NCBI GenBank assembly: GCA_937988705.1
Contig: CALKIA010000393.1
Coordinates: 1 to 29,753 of the forward strand
DNA length: 29,753 bases
Direction: 5' to 3'
Source: an uncultured Chloroflexota bacterium
GTDB lineage: Bacteria; Chloroflexota; Anaerolineae; Aggregatilineales; Phototrophicaceae
Part shown: positions 23,862-29,753 of the stretch, piece after piece
How the letters are laid out: the number at the start of each line of letters is the position of its first letter
How positions within the stretch are numbered: the stretch's first letter is position 1
Notes under the pieces: generated by a model
Database searches by the model: none
What the model was told of the DNA's origin: nothing
The model's input: the letters and a program-made list of their open reading frames with translations, nothing else
Translations under genes and position numbers: made by a program

Positions 23862-26714
23862 TCATTCGTCGAAGAAATCGTCGCGACTCCCCCGTCGTTC
23901 CGCGTAGCAGCTGTCGCAAATGCGGAAACGATGTCCCTTGGGCAGCGGTTTGCCACAGCTTACGCACAAACGCGCGGAATCCAACCGCCTAAGCAGCGCA
24001 CCATCGATTTCTTGCGACCACTCTCCACGCAAGATACGCACTTCGGGAGCATCCGGCGCATAGCGCATAAATTCCGGTCGGCGTGATAACCATAGGTAGA
24101 TATCCGCGCACGAAACACTGGCCTCGGCATTCGCCAAATCATAGTTGTTCACGATATCCGCTGGTGGCAGCGGCGGCAGTGGCATCGTTCCATGCGCTAG
24201 TATGCTTTGGGCGCAGTCATACCAGTACGGGCGTGTATTCTGCCGCGTCGGCGCATTGATCAAGCGCATAGCGGCCGCTAACCCGAGCTGTGCAACTTCT
24301 TGATCGGTGAGCATGGCCGCCAATTCGATGCGTTCGGTCAAATCAGCTGTTCGGATCGCGCTGCGCAGGGCTTCGGGGATTGATTGCAGCATCGACCACT
24401 GCATCAAGCGTTCGGCGAGACTGCCGGGGATCATTTCCAGGTCCTCCACCGTCGGCGCGACGTGCGCGTGTGTGAGCGGTTCAGGCAGTGTTTTGAATAG
24501 CTGTTTAATATGCTTCAAATCTTGCTTGTTGGTGGCGCCGATCTCACCAATCTCGCTGTAGCCGTACCGCCCGGCTCGTCCGCCGATTTGTTGTACTTCA
24601 CTCGGCATCAACATGCGATTCTGCTTGCCATCAAACTTGGTGACTTCGTAGAACACCACATAGTCAGCCGGTAAGTTCAACCCCATGCCGACCGCATCCG
24701 TCGCCACACAAATATCTGTTTGGCCAGTTGCGAAGCGTTCTGCCTGCTTTCGTCGAACTTCTGGCGGCAGGTTTCCATAGACGACTGAAACAGTGCGCTT
24801 CATTCGTTCCAGTTCGGTCTTGAGCTGCAGAACACTCTGACGGGAAAACGCGATCAGGATGGTTTTTGGCGGCAGGTCACGTAGATTGAAGTAACGTTCT
24901 GCTACACGAATCGGCGTGAGGCGCTCATGTTCGACAATTGTGAGGCGCAAACCCGCAGACACCGACATCTGTTCGATCAACCCACGTCCGAATGGTGGGC
25001 TTATCACCCGGATTTCCGGTGACTGCGTCTCCATGAAAGCGCGTGTCCATGCCCACCCGCGATCAGGATCGGCTAACATGTGGGCTTCGTCGATAATGAC
25101 ACAGCGACCGCTATCGTTCGGGTTGAACATCTCCACGGTCGCGGCCGTGATGGTTGCGCCCGGAATCGGAATGTATTCTTCGCCCGTCAACAGATTGCAC
25201 GGCACGCCCTGCGCATTGAGGCGATCAAAGATCTCGAAGGCCAGAAGACGCAGCGGTGCTAGATACCAACCGCTTCCGGCCTCTGCCAGCGCCTGCAGCG
25301 CGTGATAAGTCTTGCCACTGTTGGTCGGCCCAACATGTAGATAGATATTCTGCACCAATCGGCCTTCATGCTGCCAGGTCGGGAATGCCGCCAGCAAGCG
25401 CTTGCGCAGCTCCCGACGACGCTCCCGTTCAGAGTCGGCCTGAGCGCGGCTCGTCGCATAATCGAGCTGTTCGCGGGGAGCGCCCGCTTCCCGGGCGGAG
25501 CCATTGGGTCGCCGTTCGAGCGCCTGTTCTCGCAACAGCTTATGGAACTCACGCAGGGTTTCGGGTAGCCCCCATTTGCCGCGGACGTCCTGCCAGCGCG
25601 GACGCCGCTTATTCTGTTCCACCGTCTGCAAACGGTTGCGGACAGTCGAATAGCTGACGCCCAGCACGACGGCAATTTCCCGTGTTTTAATCTCTTCAAA
25701 TCTAGCGATCTGTTCGCTGTACTGCGGGTCGCGGTAGGCAGCCTCAACCTCATCAGCCGGCAAGCGCGTTTTCTCTTCCGGATCGATGAAGGCCGGAATC
25801 GCTCCCTCCTCTATCGCGAGCAGCAATGTTTCTTCATGGACACCTAGTCGCTTTGCCGCTGCGCTCAAAAGGTACGAACGCGCAATCACCTGACTGCGTA
25901 AGCTCCCTGCTTCCTTTGCCCCCGGCCGCACAAAATCACCCGCTTCATCGAACGCGTCCTGCCACGCCTCATCCTTGATCTTGGTGGCCTCTGTCGCGAC
26001 TTTCAGCGCCTCGTCGGGCTGAGCATCTTTGAGCCGCACCCAGGCCACGCGATACGGCTTGACCTTCAGCGGTACAACGTATGCGGTGAAATCACCCCAC
26101 GAGAACAATTCGCGATACAGCTCGGCGCCAAAGACCGCGATCAGCTCCTCTTCGGGCGCTGTTTTGCCGGGCTTCTCGTCCAGCAGCGCGGCCAAACGCT
26201 GATGCGGTTCGCGCAAGCTTTCCCGACGGCGGAGTTCGTCAATTGTGCCGGGGCTAATCCGCAGTGGATCGTAAACAAAACCGTCTTTCTGCCGCAGTAT
26301 GTTGCGGTCAACCAGAGATTGGAGCTTCGAGCTATCCCCACCGATATCCGCTGTGCGCATATAGCCGGATGTCTGTTCCAACTGCTCGACCAAATGCCAG
26401 CTCTCCACATCGTTGCTCAGCTGCATCTGCCGCGCTGCTCGTTGTTCGCTGATAGTTGGTTCGATCAGCGTGCCGTCATCACTCAGCGCCGGAAACGCAG
26501 GCCGACTCCAGTTAGCGTGATCGCGGACCGTTTCGCCGCTGACACGTGCTGGGTCGAAAAAGTAATCGCGTTCGCGTCCGACCATACCGGCTTGTTTCAT
26601 CAGGTTCTTGTTGCTCGTTTTCAGGCGATTAACCAGCGTTGCCCGGTGAATAAAGCCTTCCGGAACGCGCTGGACAATGGCCTCGATAAGTTCAGGTGTT
26701 GGTTTAATACTCAT
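23862..26714 (-). CDS. Suv3-like RNA/DNA helicase with HTH N-region and C-terminal zinc ribbon
   Basis: The central helicase (about residues 450-760) follows mitochondrial Suv3 closely: Walker A GPTNSGKTYHALQ (about 461-468), PLRLLAFEIFDRLN, LLTGEE, DEAH box IIDEAHML (about 540-546), VVYGNLPPEVRRKQAERF, ATDAVGMGLNLP and QIGGRAGRYG. Suv3 unwinds structured RNA for the degradosome. Unlike Suv3, it has a DEAH rather than DEIQ-like motif. The N-terminus is about 450 residues long, with HTH-like segments near 285-330 (AKRLGVHEETLLLAI) and 340-365 (EIAVVLGVSYSTVRNRL). A C-terminal zinc ribbon has C917/C920 and C933/C936. Length is 950 residues. A charged linker at about 400-445 joins the halves. 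The N-terminal function is unknown. The transcript starts at an extended -10 22 nt upstream. Confidence 0.85.
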   Translation of the reverse strand: MSIKPTPELIEAIVQRVPEGFIHRATLVNRLKTSNKNLMKQAGMVGRERDYFFDPARVSGETVRDHANWSRPAFPALSDDGTLIEPTISEQRAARQMQLSNDVESWHLVEQLEQTSGYMRTADIGGDSSKLQSLVDRNILRQKDGFVYDPLRISPGTIDELRRRESLREPHQRLAALLDEKPGKTAPEEELIAVFGAELYRELFSWGDFTAYVVPLKVKPYRVAWVRLKDAQPDEALKVATEATKIKDEAWQDAFDEAGDFVRPGAKEAGSLRSQVIARSYLLSAAAKRLGVHEETLLLAIEEGAIPAFIDPEEKTRLPADEVEAAYRDPQYSEQIARFEEIKTREIAVVLGVSYSTVRNRLQTVEQNKRRPRWQDVRGKWGLPETLREFHKLLREQALERRPNGSAREAGAPREQLDYATSRAQADSERERRRELRKRLLAAFPTWQHEGRLVQNIYLHVGPTNSGKTYHALQALAEAGSGWYLAPLRLLAFEIFDRLNAQGVPCNLLTGEEYIPIPGATITAATVEMFNPNDSGRCVIIDEAHMLADPDRGWAWTRAFMETQSPEIRVISPPFGRGLIEQMSVSAGLRLTIVEHERLTPIRVAERYFNLRDLPPKTILIAFSRQSVLQLKTELERMKRTVSVVYGNLPPEVRRKQAERFATGQTDICVATDAVGMGLNLPADYVVFYEVTKFDGKQNRMLMPSEVQQIGGRAGRYGYSEIGEIGATNKQDLKHIKQLFKTLPEPLTHAHVAPTVEDLEMIPGSLAERLMQWSMLQSIPEALRSAIRTADLTERIELAAMLTDQEVAQLGLAAAMRLINAPTRQNTRPYWYDCAQSILAHGTMPLPPLPPADIVNNYDLANAEASVSCADIYLWLSRRPEFMRYAPDAPEVRILRGEWSQEIDGALLRRLDSARLCVSCGKPLPKGHRFRICDSCYAERRGSRDDFFDE

Positions 26715-26743
26715 TGTTATCTCGTCAGTTTCCCCTAGTTCAT

Positions 26744-26752
26744 GTTATATCA
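26744..26752 (-). promoter_or_regulatory. Extended -10 promoter of the helicase gene
   Basis: TGATATAAC on the minus strand. Transcription near 26737 gives a 22-nt leader. No -35 hexamer is recognisable. The surrounding divergent gap is AT-rich. Confidence 0.5.
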
Positions 26753-26794
26753 TATAAACGTTAAAATAAAGGACAAGACGGATATGAGGGACGT

Positions 26795-27133
26795 ATGAAG
26801 AACCTACCCGAATTTAGTCAGCGACCACTGGAGCGTGTCCAGCGCTTTGCCGAAGTGGTCTTGACCAACGACTATCAAGACCCGCCGCAGCTCCATTTGC
26901 GCCGGCTCATTCCCTATTCCGATGGGCATTATCGCGCCGTGTTTAGTCCTGCTTATTTCATTTTGTCTGAGGGGCAAACGGAACCCTCGAAGTCCCAGTG
27001 GAACAGCTTAAAGAAGAAGTTCAAACGCCGCGAACCGATGGCATTCGTCTTTAAGGAGCACGGTACGGCACCGTGCGGCGAAGCCGAAGAGATGTGCCTA
27101 TACATCGACTTCGGCTTCCTATCGACCGACTAA
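26795..27133 (+). CDS. Small protein of unknown function
   Basis: I do not recognise this 112-residue protein. It has no signal peptide or membrane helix. It is charged, with a basic patch in the middle (LKKKFKRREP) and an acidic, aromatic C-terminus (EEMCLYIDFGFLSTD). Two cysteines (APCGEAEEMC) are spaced by 6 residues. Expression looks real: GAGGG precedes the ATG by 4 nt and the codon use resembles the neighbours. It is divergent from the helicase gene and ends 2 nt from the stop of potC on the other strand. A nucleic-acid-binding role is possible from the basic patch, but this is speculative. Confidence 0.6.
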   Translation: MKNLPEFSQRPLERVQRFAEVVLTNDYQDPPQLHLRRLIPYSDGHYRAVFSPAYFILSEGQTEPSKSQWNSLKKKFKRREPMAFVFKEHGTAPCGEAEEMCLYIDFGFLSTD

Positions 27134-27135
27134 GG

Positions 27136-27927
27136 CTAATTGGACGACGTATCGCGCGTGAAGCGATACGCCAGCAGCAGCGGGATCAGCGTTACGGCGA
27201 TGACGAAAATCGCCGCGACGTTGGTCACCGGGCGGTCACGGGGACGCGTAAGTTGGCTAAAGATCCAGATCGGCAGCGTCTGCTGCTGCCCGGCCGTAAA
27301 TGTCGTCACGATCACTTCATCGAAGGAGAGCGCAAATGCCAGCATCCCTCCGGCGAGCAGTGCCGTCGCGATATTTGGCAAGACGACATAGCGAAACGTT
27401 TGCCCCACCGTTGCCCCCAAGTCCATCGAGGCTTCAATCTGCGTGTGGCTGGTGCGCCGTAAGCGCGCGATCACGTTGTTATAGACGGTCACGACACAGA
27501 ACGTCGCATGACCGATTACAATCGTCCAAATCGAGAAATCCAGACCCATGATGTTGATCGCCGAGCGCAGCGCGATCCCGGTCACGATCCCCGGCAGCGA
27601 AATGGGAAGAATGATCATCAGGGAGATGGCATCACGGCCAAAAAAGCGACTGCGATACAGCGCCAGTGCCGTGATAGTGCCAAGCGTGAGCGCGGCGACG
27701 GTCGAGATGCAGGCCACCGTCAGCGATAGTTGCAGCGCCTCCCAGAAATCACGCCGTGCGAACAGCACCCCAAACCATTCGGTCGTCAGTCCCGGCGGCG
27801 GGAAGGTAAACGAGGCATCCTCGGTCGTAAAAGCGTACAGGATGATGAGCAGCAGCGGGAAATGCAGGAAGACCAACCCGCCGATCGTCCCTATTCGTAG
27901 CACAAGCGGCGCGCGTTCAGAGTGCAT
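27136..27927 (-). CDS. potC: Spermidine/putrescine-type ABC permease (PotC-like)
   Basis: One of the two membrane subunits of a polyamine-type ABC importer. The 263 residues contain about six hydrophobic helices and the EAA loop that contacts the ATPase (EASMDLGATVGQTFRYVVLP). FALSFDEVIVTTFTAG is typical of PotC. It starts 11 nt inside the end of potB, with AGGAG 6 nt before the ATG, so the two are coupled. The exact substrate depends on the binding protein, which is not in the window; related systems carry other cations, thiamine or iron, but the sequence favours polyamines. Confidence 0.88.
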   Translation of the reverse strand: MHSERAPLVLRIGTIGGLVFLHFPLLLIILYAFTTEDASFTFPPPGLTTEWFGVLFARRDFWEALQLSLTVACISTVAALTLGTITALALYRSRFFGRDAISLMIILPISLPGIVTGIALRSAINIMGLDFSIWTIVIGHATFCVVTVYNNVIARLRRTSHTQIEASMDLGATVGQTFRYVVLPNIATALLAGGMLAFALSFDEVIVTTFTAGQQQTLPIWIFSQLTRPRDRPVTNVAAIFVIAVTLIPLLLAYRFTRDTSSN

Positions 27928-28855
27928 CGAATGCTCCTAACCGGCGCGCGATCAGCAGGTAAACGCCCATGATGATGATTGGGACGACGGTCAGGGCCGC
28001 GGCCAGCGGTATGTTGCCCGCTGTGCCTTGGTGTGAGTAAACCGCCTGCCCGATGAAGAAACTAGAATTCCCAAACACTCCGGGGATGATATAGTCGCCC
28101 AGCGTGAGTGAGAATGTGAAGATGGAGCCTGCGACTACACCGGGGAATGCCAGCGGCAAAATTACCTTGCGAAAGGTGTAACCCGGTCGAGCACCAAGGT
28201 CAGCTGAAGCCTCGATAACCGATTTGGGCACCCGTTCCAAGGCTGCATTGATCGGCAATATCATGTACGGCAGCCAGATGTACACAAATACCACGTACAC
28301 GCCGATATACGAGAACGAGAGCGATGATCCGCCAATCGCGGGAATATCGAGTAACCAGTCGAGCACGCCCGTTAGTCCGAGTCCACGGAGTACCCAGGTG
28401 ACGATCCCTTCCTGTGCGAGAATCAGACGCCACGAATAGATTCGCACCAGATAACTTGACCACAATGGGAGCATCACGCCGAGGTACAACAGCCCCTTTG
28501 TGCGATAGTTTGCGTAGCGTGCCATATAGTACGCCAGCGGAAAAGCAATCAGCGCGCAGGTCATGGTCACGACAATCGACATCGTCAGAGTCCGCAGGAT
28601 GATATCAATGTTCGCCGGATCGCTGATCATCTGGCTGTAGGTACGGAAGGTAAATTCTCGAATCACCCGACCTGAGAAACCATCCAGCGAAAAAAAGCTT
28701 TGCGCGAGCATCGCAGACAGCGACCCTAAATACACGACGCCGAGCCAGATGACAATCGGCAGCAGCATTAGGATTAGGGCGAACTTAGGATGACGGAAGA
28801 AGTAATTGGTGGTCCGCCGGAATACCGACGGCGCTGGTGCGGGAACGGTTGCCAT
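27917..28855 (-). CDS. potB: Spermidine/putrescine-type ABC permease (PotB-like)
   Basis: The partner membrane subunit has an N-terminal helix (FALILMLLPIVIWLGVVYLG), a long periplasmic-side loop, further helices and the EAA loop (EASADLGARPGYTFRKVILP). TLGDYIIPGVFG is characteristic of PotB. I chose the ATG at 28855 (GGAG 8 nt upstream), which gives 312 residues. An upstream start at 28885 would overlap potA by 29 nt and add 10 unmatched residues. It lies between potA and potC in one operon. Confidence 0.88.
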   Translation of the reverse strand: MATVPAPAPSVFRRTTNYFFRHPKFALILMLLPIVIWLGVVYLGSLSAMLAQSFFSLDGFSGRVIREFTFRTYSQMISDPANIDIILRTLTMSIVVTMTCALIAFPLAYYMARYANYRTKGLLYLGVMLPLWSSYLVRIYSWRLILAQEGIVTWVLRGLGLTGVLDWLLDIPAIGGSSLSFSYIGVYVVFVYIWLPYMILPINAALERVPKSVIEASADLGARPGYTFRKVILPLAFPGVVAGSIFTFSLTLGDYIIPGVFGNSSFFIGQAVYSHQGTAGNIPLAAALTVVPIIIMGVYLLIARRLGAFDAL

Positions 28856-28856
28856 G

Positions 28857-29753
28857 TTAACCGCTCCTGCTTCCAGCCCCGCCAATGGGTCGGTTGAACT
28901 CTTTCTTCCACATCAGCTTGACCTGCCGCCCTTTAGCCGCCAGTGCATCCATTGAGGTACTTTGCAGGTTCTGCTCTACAACTGTCAGATCGCCACCGTC
29001 TCGCAATTCAACGAGGTAGCGCGTGTACATCCCCAGATACACAACATCGCGAATCATGCCCTCTTCGCTGTACTGATCGGGTGCTGCGGGCGCTTCTGGC
29101 GGGCACAGGCGAATCTTTTCCGGTCGAATTGAAAACGACACCGGTTCGCCAGTGATCTTGCGCGCCGCTTCTGCGCGGACGATATTCGACACACCGACGA
29201 AGCCTGCTACAAATTCCGTCTGCGGCCGCTCATAGACTTCGGCTGGCGTGCCGAGCTGCTCAATTTTGCCCTGATTGAACACCGCGAGGCGGTCACTCAT
29301 AGTCAGGGCTTCTTCTTGATCGTGGGTAACGTACACAAACGTGATGCCCACGCGCTGCTGAATACTCTTAAGTTCAATCTGCATTTGCTGGCGCAGCTTG
29401 AGATCCAGTGCGCCAAGCGGCTCGTCCAGCAGCAGTACGCTCGGATGGTTAATGAGCGCGCGCGCCAAAGCCACCCGCTGCCGCTGTCCACCCGACAGCT
29501 GCGACGGCTTACGATCTGCCAGCCCCGGCAACCGCACCAGTTCCAGCATCTCGTGCACACGCTCCAGCCGTTCGCGCTTCGGCACGCGTTTGACCATCAG
29601 GCCGTAACCAACGTTTTCGCCGACGCTCATGTGCGGGAACAGCGCATAATCTTGGAATACGGTATTCACATCCCGTTCGTACGGCGGCACACCGACGAGG
29701 CTGCGTCCGTGCAGCTCAATCTGGCCCGCGGTCGGCTGTTCAAATCCGGCAAT
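28857..29753 (-). CDS. potA: Polyamine-type ABC transporter ATP-binding subunit, 5' partial
   Basis: The frame runs in phase to the right edge, so the N-terminus with Walker A is missing; 298 residues are visible. Seen are the Q-loop (TVFQDYALFPH), signature LSGGQRQR, Walker B VLLLDEPLGALD and H-loop YVTHDQEEAL, followed by a TOBE domain (about the last 85 residues, FSIRPEKIRL...) that usually regulates uptake. It hydrolyses ATP to drive the PotB/PotC channel. The stop lies just before the potB start. The substrate-binding protein is probably upstream of this gene, outside the window, because nothing matching it lies downstream. Confidence 0.92.
   Translation of the reverse strand: MAGFEQPTAGQIELHGRSLVGVPPYERDVNTVFQDYALFPHMSVGENVGYGLMVKRVPKRERLERVHEMLELVRLPGLADRKPSQLSGGQRQRVALARALINHPSVLLLDEPLGALDLKLRQQMQIELKSIQQRVGITFVYVTHDQEEALTMSDRLAVFNQGKIEQLGTPAEVYERPQTEFVAGFVGVSNIVRAEAARKITGEPVSFSIRPEKIRLCPPEAPAAPDQYSEEGMIRDVVYLGMYTRYLVELRDGGDLTVVEQNLQSTSMDALAAKGRQVKLMWKKEFNRPIGGAGSRSG

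Noticed and set aside
1..29753. Mobile element, prophage, CRISPR or tRNA
   Set aside because: No transposase, integrase, phage gene, direct-repeat array or cloverleaf-like sequence was seen, and codon style is uniform across the window.

Overview
The window looks like chromosomal DNA of a free-living bacterium with moderately high GC, most likely a member of the Chloroflexota (Anaerolineae-like). That placement is an inference from gene content and protein style: several secreted SH3b-repeat proteins, an M23 peptidase with a DxDGDGDE loop, a bacterial Suv3-type helicase and an SQD1-type sulfolipid gene. No rRNA or other phylogenetic marker is present. I see no tRNA, CRISPR array, insertion sequence or prophage. 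No stretch longer than about 215 bases lacks a gene.

Layout. 1-1540: the end of an M23 peptidase and a membrane-anchored SH3b protein, closed by a strong terminator shared with the opposing erpA. 1593-2747 (minus): an ErpA-type Fe-S carrier and a SufR-like Fe-S regulator. sufR is divergent from pheA across a perfect 18-bp palindrome. 2877-8694 (plus): pheA-asd, then sqdB (UDP-sulfoquinovose synthase), then a divergent HisD-family dehydrogenase translationally coupled to an APH-fold kinase. 8691-11026 (minus): hisZ-hisG, coupled by ATGA overlap. 11112-12143 (minus): an L,D-transpeptidase, divergent from an SH3b-repeat protein plus a lone response regulator (12319-13851). 14004-15266: an LCP cell-wall ligase. 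15263-16992 (minus): an AAA ATPase coupled to yigZ. 17080-20654 (plus): a YhhQ-type queuosine-precursor transporter, a LON-domain protein and an amylosucrase. 20632-21693 (minus): a THUMP RNA methyltransferase. 21749-22594: another SH3b protein. 22599-26714 (minus): an App1-like phosphatase and a 950-residue Suv3-like helicase. 26795-27133: a small orphan protein. 27136-29753 (minus): potA-potB-potC of a polyamine-type ABC importer, with potA running off the window.

Functional themes. One is cell-envelope work: M23 peptidase, L,D-transpeptidase, LCP protein and several SH3b proteins, with sulfolipid synthesis as a membrane component. A second is amino-acid biosynthesis (Phe, the Asp family, His). 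A third is Fe-S homeostasis with an apparent autoregulatory operator. A fourth is RNA metabolism (helicase, methyltransferase, queuosine precursor uptake).

The genome is compact. Five of six convergent gene pairs overlap or nearly touch. Many leaders are 22-37 nt behind a TATAAT-like -10 element, often of the extended TGn type without a visible -35. I used this regularity to choose start codons. The two most unusual items are the HisD-like enzyme with a rearranged metal-ligand set next to an unknown kinase, and the Suv3-like helicase with a long HTH-containing N-terminus and a C-terminal zinc ribbon.
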